From Symbiodinium natans (lineage: Eukaryota; Sar; Dinophyceae; Suessiales; Symbiodiniaceae): DNA of 45,000 bases. The number at the start of each line of letters is the position of its first letter. The first letter of the stretch is position 1. The stretch covers positions 250,001-295,000 of the forward strand of contig CAJNDS010002489.1 in NCBI GenBank assembly GCA_905221605.1, given 5' to 3'. The notes below the pieces were generated by a model. The model was not told the origin of the DNA. It did not search any database and saw only the letters and a program-made list of their open reading frames with translations. A program made the position numbers and the translations under genes. Below are positions 19,446-29,044 of this stretch, piece by piece.

Positions 19446-22400
19446 AATGCAGCGCCGCAGGCTCCAGGCGTCTCTGAGAATTCAAGCGTGCGTGTGGAGT
19501 AGATGCTACTCCAATATTCCGCAAAGGCGCGAGCCTCCTGCTTAGGTGTGAGAATCCGTCCCTCTTGATCCCGTAGCTGCACTCTGGTTTTGGCCTGCTT
19601 GGGCGCCAGAAGTCGCACCATCTGAAAGAACTTGTAGGAGTCATGACGCGCCAGTGCGTCGCTGGCATCCTGCAGTTGCGACAGCCACAGGTGACGCCTT
19701 CTTAGTCTACATTGTTTATGCATAACTCTTACCATGGCTTTGTACTTGACACTTAGCTTCCAAGCCTGCAGGTATGTGCGGAGTGTTTCGGGGCTTCTCC
19801 GGATGGAGCGGCACTGCGCTCGCAATTCCCAGACCTGGCGGAGTGTGACAAGAGTCTCGGTTTGTTGCCAGGGACGGGGTCTGGCCGGCGCCGGTTGGGA
19901 TGGGGGAAAGGCAGCCTCACATGCCTCCAGAATGGCCCTGTCCAGCTGGACCGGATTGACAGTCTCCTGACCCACACGCGCCAGAAACTCACGTCTCAGA
20001 GAGTCAACCTGCACAAGCTGACCGGCAGCGGCCTCCTGAAGGGCAGATTTGTCAAATGTGGCCTTGGCCACATGCACCTTTACTCGACGCCACAAGTTGA
20101 TGTCTAATTCCATGCACAGCGGCGTGTGACGCCCGCCTTGCCGCCAGGACGCCAATTCGACCTGAGGCTGCAGCGCAACCCGTCTACTCGCAGCTTGCTG
20201 TAAACGAACAAGAAGGAAGTCAATCCTGGATGCGTTTCCGACTGCATCCCGAAAGGTGGGGGCAGCACTCCAAGTGTTTACTGCACATAACCCGTAGCGG
20301 GAGACAATGCCCTGGAATTTCAGCTGGTCGCGTGCTTGAGAGGACGCAGTCCGACGCGGAAGAGTGGTGCCGACATGGGGGAGTTCATGAGTGAGATCCG
20401 TGTTGAAGTCACCTCCCACACAGAGGTAGTTTCTACTGGGAAGGCTCGAGAGGATTTGGTCAAGTCCGTTCCAGATGGACTGTCGTTTTTCATATGTCTT
20501 TTGGGATTCGTCAACCCTGGCATGCTGGTACACATTGATTATGTCAACAAAGCGATGTTGGGCGTCTACCACAAGGGGAACCCTGACATGTAGCACACGA
20601 CCCTTTCGAACTTCATGAAAGCGGAGCAAGTCAGCCTGGCAGAGTCTAGTCGAGACCAAGGTCGCGACTCCCTGGCCAATGAGAGGTTTGGATCCGGAGG
20701 AGATCCAGTGCCAGTGCGGCAGTGAATATTCGGTACCCTCTCGCCAGGTCTCCTGGATGAGCACAATGTCAAGCTGGCTGCGAACCGCTGGTGATTCCAG
20801 CCACAAGCACAACTCATCGTAGACAGCAACGCTAAAACCGCCTATATTAAGTGAGAAGACTCGCAAGAACTTCTTGCCATGGGATGCCTGAGGCTGGGCA
20901 TCGTTCCCAGCGGAAGACTGCTTGTCAGGCCACCTGGGTAACATGAAGGGTCGGTGTGAGGCAGGGCGGGGTGGCTGAGGAGTGCGCGGCGGTCTGGGCC
21001 GCAGGCAAGGCCTGCCTGCGTCCAGTTCGTGGCTGCTGAGCCATTGGCCTCGATACCAAGTGATGCCGTGTTTGGCGGCTCTGGAGCGAGCCCGTTGTAG
21101 TGCCCTCTTGACGGGCCATCGTGGTGCTTTGAGTACCCCACCTTGCTTCGCGGAAGCGGCTTGTTGCTGATCAGAGAGATCCGCTCCGGCTGATGGCGTG
21201 GGCCCATCAGCAACCCTCGCACTACAGACACCAGGAATGTGCAGGAACAAGATGACGCAAAACAAACACAGTTTCAACAGCGCCACATTTCCAGCTCTGG
21301 TGTCTGGGCCGGACTTGGGACCGACCTGGCTCACATTTTTGGTGGTAGGTGGCAGTGCAGTGTCAATTTGTGCAGATTGACAGCTTGACGCAGCAGGAAC
21401 CTGGCTTGCGCGCCTCCATCGCTTCAGGCAAAGGCTTGACGTGAACAGGCTGCCCACAAAAGTCCAAGCAGCCTGGAGTGGCATTCTCCTGACTGCGAGG
21501 TGAACAGTAAAGAGGAGTGTCCAGACCATCAAGGTGCACTCGTTGAAGCACGTCTGGCGCAGGTGCTTCTGCAAGGCTCGCACCCAACAGGCGCACCGCT
21601 CCCTGACTTGTCCCTGGACTGCGAATGCGAGATGATGGGCCGCGGGTGAAAATGAGAGTTCACTCTGAGCAACACAAGCCAGGTAAGCAATCCGCGAGGC
21701 AACACTCGCAGGTGACAGTGCAGTAGGTGCATTGATCGGGCCATATTTTGCACAGGAACATATTTGGCTGAAAAAGTGCCTGCTGGACCCTAGTTCAAGA
21801 CTGCAGCCTACAAGCCAGGGCGCATCAGTCTCCGGCTGTGCAGGGGCTCGCGGTACCTGCCAAAGATCACAAGGCTTGTATCTGCAGCAAGATTTCGGAA
21901 ACCATGCCCGAATGTTCTGTATGCAGTTTAGCACTGGTGCGCTATTGTAGAAGTATGCTGGCAGATCGCACGGCCAGACGAGGCAAATACCCGAACTGTC
22001 ACAAACTGCCCCAAGCGCGCAGGCAAGAGACTCGACAAGCCCCGGCCCCCTGCCCCTGGACCTCCTTCGCAAGAACCGTCTCGGACGCACAGGGAGGCGC
22101 CTAACCCAGCCCCGTGTCTTCCACAGCTTGAAGCGCACAGAGTGCATGTCACAGTGCCTTAGATCCGGGGCCGGCTGGCTCTGGCAGTTCCTGTTCCTAG
22201 ACAGGAGGTGCTGATGTGGACTGCCGCTCTGCTGCGTGAAGACACGTGCTAGCTCGACACAAATGTTATCTCGAGTCCGTGCTGCTACGCGAAGAACATG
22301 CAACCACTGCCCGCCTGGAAGGATCGTGGGAATTTGCATGGCATCTTCCAACTGCCACAGCAGAGTGGCCCTGGCATCGATGGAGTAGCCAAGCTCCTGC

Positions 22401-22882
22401 AACCTCACACGGAGAAGTTCCCTGATGTGTTGATATGTGGTGGCTGTCTCCGAATGCGTGATGAAGACTTCAAGCCAACGTGCTAGACATTCGGCCCTGG
22501 TCATTTGCGGGGCTGTCAATGTCTCTCCGGAGGCAGTGTCAAGCATCAGCCGAAGCATGCCTTCGACTAGACTCTGCACCAGAGGCTCGTCATGCGGATC
22601 GATTGCAACCGCTGGCTGCATTGCTGGTTCGACCCCCTCGCTCCCAGAGTCGCTGTTGCTGTCGCCCGGTCCGTGAGCCGAGCTTGAGTTGGAGGGTAGG
22701 TGAGTGGCCTCACCTGTATTCATGTGGTTCTTTGCATCCTCCACCACAGCAGCAGCCGGCACTTCAGGTTGAGGGGCATTGGATGCTTCTGGCCACAGCC
22801 TGCGCCTGCGTCTGGTCACGCCGGCTCTGCCGTTTGGCAACATGAGCAAGCAGACGCATATCAAAAGCCGCAGAAAAGCCAT
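19442..22882 (-). CDS. LINE N-terminal ORF with APE-type endonuclease
   Basis: 1146 codons. The start ATG at 22882 has a strong context and an in-frame hydrophobic N-terminus (FLRLLICVCLLML) resembling a signal or membrane segment. Residues 200-560 form a Cys-rich, Arg-rich region of unknown function with a second hydrophobic stretch (533-549). A Pro/Arg-rich linker (620-650) precedes the endonuclease/exonuclease/phosphatase domain at about 672-930. Its landmarks are FSLNIGG (N679), IQET (E711), GGDFN (D825, N827), SRIDFLL (S885, D888) and GGRHTPL (H919), all consistent with a functional APE-like nicking enzyme. Residues 940-1140 are a basic linker toward the RT, including AEYWSSIYS just before the stop, a typical pre-RT segment. 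The ORF then runs out of frame into TGA (19442). I found no gag-type CCHC knuckles in the N-terminal part. Confidence 0.9.
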   Translation of the reverse strand: MAFLRLLICVCLLMLPNGRAGVTRRRRRLWPEASNAPQPEVPAAAVVEDAKNHMNTGEATHLPSNSSSAHGPGDSNSDSGSEGVEPAMQPAVAIDPHDEPLVQSLVEGMLRLMLDTASGETLTAPQMTRAECLARWLEVFITHSETATTYQHIRELLRVRLQELGYSIDARATLLWQLEDAMQIPTILPGGQWLHVLRVAARTRDNICVELARVFTQQSGSPHQHLLSRNRNCQSQPAPDLRHCDMHSVRFKLWKTRGWVRRLPVRPRRFLRRRSRGRGPGLVESLACALGAVCDSSGICLVWPCDLPAYFYNSAPVLNCIQNIRAWFPKSCCRYKPCDLWQVPRAPAQPETDAPWLVGCSLELGSSRHFFSQICSCAKYGPINAPTALSPASVASRIAYLACVAQSELSFSPAAHHLAFAVQGQVRERCACWVRALQKHLRQTCFNECTLMVWTLLFTVHLAVRRMPLQAAWTFVGSLFTSSLCLKRWRRASQVPAASSCQSAQIDTALPPTTKNVSQVGPKSGPDTRAGNVALLKLCLFCVILFLHIPGVCSARVADGPTPSAGADLSDQQQAASAKQGGVLKAPRWPVKRALQRARSRAAKHGITWYRGQWLSSHELDAGRPCLRPRPPRTPQPPRPASHRPFMLPRWPDKQSSAGNDAQPQASHGKKFLRVFSLNIGGFSVAVYDELCLWLESPAVRSQLDIVLIQETWREGTEYSLPHWHWISSGSKPLIGQGVATLVSTRLCQADLLRFHEVRKGRVLHVRVPLVVDAQHRFVDIINVYQHARVDESQKTYEKRQSIWNGLDQILSSLPSRNYLCVGGDFNTDLTHELPHVGTTLPRRTASSQARDQLKFQGIVSRYGLCAVNTWSAAPTFRDAVGNASRIDFLLVRLQQAASRRVALQPQVELASWRQGGRHTPLCMELDINLWRRVKVHVAKATFDKSALQEAAAGQLVQVDSLRREFLARVGQETVNPVQLDRAILEACEAAFPPSQPAPARPRPWQQTETLVTLRQVWELRAQCRSIRRSPETLRTYLQAWKLSVKYKAMVRVMHKQCRLRRRHLWLSQLQDASDALARHDSYKFFQMVRLLAPKQAKTRVQLRDQEGRILTPKQEARAFAEYWSSIYSTRTLEFSETPGACGAAL

Positions 22883-23066
22883 GGCGCTTGACTACAAAAC
22901 GTCCGAAGGGGTCCGGTTTAAACGGAGCAGTTCGGAACCCGGGCCCAGGTTAAGCACTTACGACAGCTAGGCTTGCACGTCCTCGCCTCTCGGTCGGCCG
23001 ACCTCAAGGTCGAGGGAACTGCACAACTACCCCCCCACCTGCTACAAACAATACGAGCCAAAGTGC
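22883..23066 (-). promoter_or_regulatory. LINE 5' untranslated region, putative internal promoter
   Basis: This 184-base leader lies between the upstream target-site duplication and the ATG. It contains a G-run (minus strand GGTGGGGGGGTAG) and a G/C-rich palindromic stretch near 22999-23020 (GGTCGGCCGACC-like). LINEs usually need an internal promoter because the insertion brings none from the donor. No specific promoter motif is recognisable. Confidence 0.4.
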
Positions 23067-23081
23067 TTTATTTCTGAGTGC
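23067..23081. repeat. Target-site duplication, 5' side of LINE
   Basis: TTTATTTCTGAGTGC, identical to 15275-15289. The adjacent host sequence 23077-23104 is a short inverted repeat (AGTGCCCTTTTGT / ACAAAAGCACT), so the LINE cut beside a small hairpin. Confidence 0.92.
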
Positions 23082-23248
23082 CCTTTTGTACGTGACAAAA
23101 GCACTAACATGGACAATCAAGCACATGGCATTCTGTGTTTCTCTCATCTGGTGGGCGATGAACTAAATGTCCTGATGCTTGCGAGCGAGAGGCGTGACAA
23201 AATTCTCTCTAGGTCCTGCATTGCACAAATTTAAACAACATTGATATA

Positions 23249-23520
23249 TTATCCATGAATTTCGTGCTCCCAGCCACATGGTTTGAAAAGCATGGATTTT
23301 TTGGAAAACATTGGCCCGACGTTTTTTCGGCTCCATCCTTCAAAAATTGGTAAAACCAATGTTATCCATGAATTTCGTGCTCGCGGCCACATGGTTTGAA
23401 AATCATGGATTTTTGGAAAACGTCGGTTTTACCAATGTTTTTCGGCTCCATCTTTCAACAACATTGGTAGAACCAATGTTTTCCATGAATTGCGTGATCT
23501 GAGGCTCTCTCCCAGCCACC
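23249..23520. repeat. Tandem repeat, about 113-117-bp unit, two and a half copies
   Basis: Units start TTATCCATGAATTTCGTGCT at 23249 and 23362; a partial third unit (TTTTCCATGAATTGCGTG) starts at 23479. Each contains GCCACATGGTTTGAAAA, CATGGATTTTT and TTTTTCGGCTCCATC, and ends in a palindrome of the type ACATTGGTAGAACCAATGT (23460-23478). Confidence 0.88.
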
Positions 23521-23597
23521 ATTTCTCGAGGAGGTACACAAAAACAAAACTCGAATCCTGCAAAATCTCGAGAGAGTACCAAAACCTCCATATAATC

Positions 23598-23745
23598 AAT
23601 CACGCCCCAATACGCAAGGCATGACATCTATCCTAAAAACTATACCTTAGCTAGGATGTCTCAAGCAATCATCCCCCAATAAGCAAAACCTAATATCTCT
23701 ACTAAACACTGTACCTTAGCAACATATTTTAAGACATCACGCCCT
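23598..23745. repeat. Tandem repeat, about 70-bp unit
   Basis: Units start at 23598, 23668 and 23736 with ATCAYSCCCCAATA or a truncated form. Each shares ACCTTAGC about 47 bases in and ends TTTAAGAC/TCTCAAGC. The third copy is cut short by the next repeat block. Confidence 0.75.
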
Positions 23746-24475
23746 AAGGCCCCTACCAATTTAATAAGGCTCCTATCAATTTAAACAGGGTTCTTATTCA
23801 TGTTACTGGGATTCGCAAAGGGTTTTTTTATTAATTTTAAGGATTCGGCTCATACTAGTTTAGTAGGGTTCCTATTAGTTCTCGTACAAGGATTCTATTG
23901 TTTTGCAGGCCTATTGGTTCCTATTCATTTTAGTAAGATTCCTTCTCGTTTTAATAGGATTCCTGTGAATTGTAACCCGGGTTCTTTTTGATTTGTCAAG
24001 GGTTCCTATTCATTTTAATAGGCTTCCGTCCTATTAACTGCTATGCGGCTCCGATAATTCAATAGAGGATCCTAATTATTTTAATAAGGCTCCTACTCAT
24101 GTAATAAGATTCCTATCAATTTTCATCAGATTCTTGTTCATGTTAATGGGATTCGTATTAATATCTCAATATTTATAGGGATCTCATTCACTTTAACGGG
24201 GTTCCTATTGGTTTAGGCTCATGTTCATTTTAGTATTTCCAAGGGTTCGCCTTATTTTTTATAGGAGTCCGATTGGTTCGTATTAATTGGAGTAGGGTTC
24301 CTCTTCAATTTAATAGAATTCCTATTAATTCTACGAGGATTCTCATCTTTTTGTGAGGCGCCTCCAATTCATTTTAAGAGGCTTCCTATTGACTTTACGG
24401 CTCCGATTAATCTAAAATAGGGTTCCTACGGATATAAATAGAGGATTCCTCTTGTTGTTTCTAGGATTCCAATAA
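23745..24475. repeat. A/T-rich degenerate short tandem repeat
   Basis: About 730 bases of a drifting 25-35-base phrase, GGNTTCCTATTNATTTTAATA, repeated more than 20 times with substitutions and indels. A/T-rich compared with the LINE next to it. No coding frame. Confidence 0.8.
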
Positions 24476-24590
24476 AGTTGGCCCATTTACTTTGAAAACG
24501 GGGACAGGACATACACCGTATCGCTGCTTTGTGTTGGTGCACTTGCATGTTGTGCATGACTCGCGATTTTGTTTATATAAAATGCGGCTG

Positions 24591-24655
24591 CGCTGTGAGA
24601 GTGTTTTTGAAATATCTTTAAACAAATAGAGAAAAGTGCACTCCCACAGCGTCCC
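24591..24655. repeat. Stem-loop containing the right copy of the 24-bp inverted repeat
   Basis: CGCTGTGAGAGTGTTTTT (24591-24608) pairs with the 24632-24652 segment ending CTCCCACAGCG; the loop is about 23 A/T-rich bases. The exact 24-bp match to 14940-14963 is 24632-24655, in inverted orientation. Confidence 0.8.
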
Positions 24656-24878
24656 GGTCTCATTCGAAAATCACCAAGACTTCGAGCCTCTCGGGTCTAG
24701 GGCAGGGTTTGGGAGAAAAAAGGCCCGTTTCTGAGCCGGGGGGGGGTTGTTCGACACTGAGGTCCCCGAAAAAGGCTTGGCTTTTATAGCGGGATCCCGC
24801 ACAAGAGCCCCCAAGACCCATCCCGAAACCCCAATCCCCTAACCCCTAGCTCCCACGCGCTTACCACGTACCTATATA

Positions 24879-24933
24879 GTATATACTTGGGCCTGAGGTT
24901 GCTGCATAGCAGCTTCAGGACCCAAGTATATAC
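24879..24933. repeat. Near-perfect 55-base palindrome
   Basis: GTATATACTTGGGCCTGAGG on the left pairs with CCTGAAGCTGC-type sequence and ends CCCAAGTATATAC on the right, closing on TGCTGCATAGCAGC. The outer part (AGGCCCAAGTATATACTATA) recurs at 36451-36472 without the second arm. A small foldback element or recombination hot spot is plausible. Confidence 0.85.
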
Positions 24934-25682
24934 CATCAGCCTAAACCCTACACCCAGGCTAATTCTAGAGAGTTGCGTGGACCCTTTAAGGGAGAAAGAG
25001 CTACACGCAGGGGGAATCAGCCAGGCCGAGAATTCGGACAGCTCAAGGTGGGGTTTAGGGTTTAGGGTTTAGGGGCTCAGACTCTGGGTTGCAAGAGTCA
25101 CCGTGCACGTGGTTATCGTGCGGGCGGGTGTGTCAGAGGCTGGGAGAAGCGGTTCAAATTTAGAACAAGGCAGTGCGTCCGAGATGCTCAGGAAGGCATC
25201 GAGATTTCGTTCAATGGTGTCCTGGGCTGCTCTTCTTCTGCATGTCCAACAGTCTGGCACCCGAAATCCCGAAGTGATAATTTGGTCTCCTAACGCCGAG
25301 CACTCCTGAGCATGAGAAGAGCTTTGCATGAAAAGGGGGTATTTGGAGGTTCAAGGGTAGCTACAAGTAGGGTTATAATTTGTGCGCGTCATTGCGAAGC
25401 ACCTACAAACAGAATCGTAAGCCTGAAGCCCCTGAACCCTGAACGAACATGGTGCTGTTCCCTTGACATCCCTCAGTGCCAACAATTATGGTTGGTGATT
25501 TTGTTCCGAGCCGGACTTAGTCGAGGAACTTTATACCTTGTTTCAATAACTAAGGATCTGTACAAGCAAGGCCCTTCGGTGACTAAGAGGCCAGAACAAT
25601 TCTGGAGGAGGTGCACGCCGCTCAACAACGCGAAGTTGAGCAGAATTAGCCAACATGGCCCAAAGGCAAGGCTAACCCATAC

Positions 25683-25743
25683 GGTTTACTCGGCGCTCTC
25701 TCTGAGTCTGAGCAACTGAGCGCGACTGCACTGTGAACCAGCA
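25683..25743. repeat. Dispersed 60-bp repeat, copy 1
   Basis: Shares more than 90 percent identity by eye with 32961-33020: GGTTTAC, CGGCGCT, TCTCTGAGTCTGAGCAACTG, CGACTGCACTGTGAACCAGC. A fragment is at 26147-26170 (GCGAGTCTGAGCCACTGAGC). Function unknown. Confidence 0.8.
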
Positions 25744-25756
25744 CATCACCCATACG

Positions 25757-25873
25757 GTTTAGGGCTTAGGGCTTAGGGCTTAGGGGTTTAGGGGTTTAGG
25801 GGTTTAGGGGTTTAGGGGTTTAGGGTTTAGGGGTTTAGGGGTTTAGGGGTTTAGGGGTTTAGGGGTTTAGGGT
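25757..25873. repeat. TTTAGGGG-variant telomere-like array
   Basis: Starts with three CTTAGGG units, then about 11 units of the 8-mer TTTAGGGG with two 7-mers mixed in. It is another homogenised variant, here an added G. Confidence 0.92.
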
Positions 25874-26224
25874 TTCTTGGTTTTGGGTAACCATGTATTC
25901 TCGGAGTCTCAGGATTTAAGAAGTTTTTGGGGTTTCAGGGTCTGGGATTTTGGGTGTCTTGGGCTCTCGGGGCAAAACATCCCGAGCCTTGGTGCCAGGG
26001 TGCCGTGTCTTCGTCGCTGCACACCCTTGGCTGCCGCACATTCGGGTTCATGCAATTTAGGGTATAGGGTTTAGGGTTTAGGGTTTCTCAGGACCAGAGC
26101 GTTGGAGGTGCAGGAAGCTGTTGAAGTTAACAAAGGAGTGGTCATCGCGAGTCTGAGCCACTGAGCATTCCAACCGCGCGTGCGTAGCTAACTTTTTCAG
26201 GACAGTCGCTGGGAAACAAAATCA

Positions 26225-26505
26225 AACCCTAAACCCTAAACCCTAGACCCTAAACCCTAAACCCTAAACCCTAAACCCTAAACCCTAAACCCTAAACCCT
26301 AAACCCAGACAGTAAGACTCTGGCAACGTGCGCGGAATGGAAGCACGCGGCCACCCGTAAACATGCCTCCTACTTACAACCCCAATTATAGCTAATCATG
26401 AACCGCCAAGTGCAAGACGATGACAATCTATGAGCCCTAAACCCTAAACCCTGAACCCTAAGCCCTACACCCTAAACCCTAAACCCTAAACCCTAAACCC
26501 TAAAC
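26225..26505. repeat. Two CCCTAAA arrays
   Basis: 26225-26306 has about 11 nearly exact units. 26435-26505 has about 10 units with CCCTGAA, CCCTAAG and CCCTACA variants. A half-copy of the TACTTGGAGGTTCATGGGTA element lies between them (about 26363-26412). Confidence 0.92.
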
Positions 26506-26614
26506 AGCCCAGGAACTGCCGCAGCTGCTGCTGCAGCTCGGGGTGCCGTGACAGCGCCAGAAACGATGATGATAGGGAGCCTGACTTGAGGGGCTCATAG
26601 ATTGTTGTGTGTAA

Positions 26615-26693
26615 GGCTTAGGGTTTAGGGTTTAGGGTTTAGGGTTTAGGGTTTAGGGTTTAGGGTTTAGGGTTTAGGGCTAGGGCTTAGGGC
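26615..26693. repeat. TTTAGGG array, opposite orientation
   Basis: About ten units flanked by CTTAGGG variants, forming an inverted pair with the arrays at 26225-26505. Confidence 0.92.
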
Positions 26694-26789
26694 TACGAGT
26701 AGGCCAACTTACAGGGTTAAGGGTTACAGGGTGCGCAGCTGTAGTTATTTAGCTACTCCTAACCCTCCATCTATCTACCCTTGAACCCC

Positions 26790-28550
26790 AAAGTGCCAAC
26801 CAGAACTATTGCCGATTTGACGCATGAAGCGGGCATAGCGATGCTGGTATTCACGGCTTTGCAATGTCGCCTGTTGCACGAAGGTCATCTGTCAACTTCC
26901 AAGCCTTTAGTCAACCTTCCGGCCATCCTCAAACACCGAAGATGCTTTGCGCAACTGCGGAACTGTGTGAGGTGCGGGGCTCTGTTGGATTAGCTGGCCT
27001 GAGGCCCCAAAATATGATGAATTTTGTGGGTGCGCATGGTACGTAGTATTGACCTCAGTCCCGGCAGGGTCAGACAGCCCTATGATTGACCGATTAACAT
27101 CTCGAAAAACAAAATGGAATTTGCCTTTTGCAGGTGCCCATTGATTTCGGCGTCTGCTCCTTGTAACTAAGTCCGGGCACAAGAAGAACACATCTGATGA
27201 GGCGTAAGTGCCCAGCAAAGCCTTCCATGTATTCCACAGTGGAGACACTGGTCCCCAGGAACCTCTGTAACAAATTACATGTAGACTCTAATTTAGAACA
27301 ACCCCTTCATGCGCCGACGTTAGAGAGGTTTCGCTGTTTTTTCTGTTGATTGCCATTGGTTGTTCAGTCACGTGAACCAGACTGGCTAAGACCAGCTGCA
27401 ACATGCTTTCTTGATTATTGAAATCCGGAGGGCATGGTCCAAACTGCGTCAAAGATGCTTGCTGTGGTGTCTGTCGCTGCGAAGACCAGCGTGAACACGT
27501 TGTCGATGATCTCCTGGCTCAGAAAGACGGGCACACACGAGACCATAAGACAGCCACCCTAGACCCGAAACCCTAAACCGCAGGCTCTCCTGCTCGGTCA
27601 AGGACGCTCCGTCCTCGTCCTGTGCGTAGACCAGCCTCGCATCAAGCAGCAATGATCATTTCATGCGAGAGGTTGGAAAGTTCTCTGGTTAGGATTTTTA
27701 GGGTTTAAGGGTTTAGGGCTTAGGGTTTAGGGTTTACGGTTTATGGTTTCCCAAGGCAGGGGTTCCCGCTTCAAAATGAAAATCCTTATACTCTAGCAAC
27801 CCGAAGAAACGATACCAAACCTGGGAAGCCCGGTATAGGAACCCAAAGTTATGACTCGCACGTGTTTCAGGTGCCCGAAATGATGCCTCGGTGGCTGGGC
27901 AACCTCCAGCAATACTCCCTATAGTCATCCTAATCCTTCACAGCTCAACAGCTCGGCGGACCCGCTAGTAGCTAGGCGAGGCATGACGCTCAAGGATTTC
28001 TCAGGTGGCCATATCTGCATCAGCACTTTGCTGGCCTCTAAACTACCCGCTACCTGGTCACACCACACACACAATCAAAGCCCATCGGCAATGCACATGA
28101 TAGCGGCAATCCGACATTTCATGGGCTATCATGGGCTTCAACACCTGCCGCGTTTTCTTCAGCCGTAAAGTGAATGGGCGACTTACACAGCTCTGCACTT
28201 GTGTCTGGCGACTGATATCTGGATTTTCTGTCCATGCTTGCCCCCGCGCCTGGAGAGCAGTGTGCCGTCTTCTTCGCCGCAAGACTTGAGCCAGCCTGGC
28301 GCTGTGCATGATCAGATTCTGGAAGCCAACAGGTCAGACGAGGGTAGCTGGGTCTCTCCAGCCACGGGAAGCGGAAGAGGTCGATGACCATGCTTGAAAC
28401 AACTTGGAACATCCCCCCTGTTCAACCCCTGGAAGGACTGTTCAATACATGTCACCACGTTTGGGAATGAATCGGACAGGTGGGAGGCAGGGTGTCAAGA
28501 GTTCAACCAGCCACTCGTGGATATAGTGGGACCATGTTGTTTTTTAGTAC
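26790..28550. other. Gene-free stretch
   Basis: Balanced base composition with open frames up to about 110 codons on either strand, but no domain motif. A short TTTAGGG patch is at 27695-27745. Spliced exons cannot be excluded without transcripts. Confidence 0.45.
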
Positions 28551-29044
28551 TCAATGCCCTGAACCCTAAACCCTAAACCCTTTTTAAGACTGGAACTGAG
28601 GCCAGGGCATAAACCCTTTTTTTCTCCGACCAGGACTGAAGCTGGCGCAATCTCCAATGGAACACTCCAGGCATGCACACTTCTGATTCACAACCAAATT
28701 AATGCGCACCCCAGCTGTTTTAGCCAGATGAACTATCGAATCTATGTAGGGCTGTTATGCCCTAAGCCCGAAACTCGACCTTCAAGGGAGAGCGCCCCGA
28801 AGGTCTTTACGCCGGGGGGTTAGGGGGGTTTAGGGGGTTTTACATAGTGGTTTAGGTCGGGTAAATCACACAGCACAGATTGCGATCAAACCCGCAGGAG
28901 GGGGAGGTTTTGGTGACACATGTGATCTTGAAACTGCATTCAACAGTCGCTCACAAGAGCCAGATGGCATCTGGGCCATAGGCATAAGTTACAAGGCGCT
29001 CACGTGCCACGACGGCCCTCTCTGCACTCCATGCCACGCGGGCC

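Larger units (their letters stand above)
15290..23066 (-). mobile_element. Full-length APE-type LINE encoding EEP endonuclease, RT, zinc fingers and a USP-like domain
   Basis: This 7,777-bp insertion is delimited by a perfect 15-bp target-site duplication. Reading on the minus strand, it has a 184-base 5' leader (22883-23066). Coding sequence runs from an ATG in good context (GCCATGG, 22882) to a stop at 15511. A 221-base 3' untranslated region follows, ending in GCAAAGCAAAGCAAAA rather than poly(A). Domain order is N-terminal region, endonuclease/exonuclease/phosphatase, reverse transcriptase, C2H2/C2HC zinc fingers, basic and helical region, ubiquitin-specific protease. The frame shifts four times: at 19442-19481 and near 17700, 17240 and 16312-16330. 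The intact duplication and intact catalytic residues suggest recent insertion. The frameshifts suggest either a few single-base lesions or consensus errors. LINE clade was not assigned; a phylogeny of the RT would be needed. Confidence 0.93.

Noticed and set aside
24632-24655. Reading the 24-bp inverted repeat as the LINE's own terminal repeat
   Set aside because: The LINE ends are fixed by the 15-bp target duplication 312 bases inside on the left and 1,551 bases inside on the right, and LINEs lack terminal inverted repeats.
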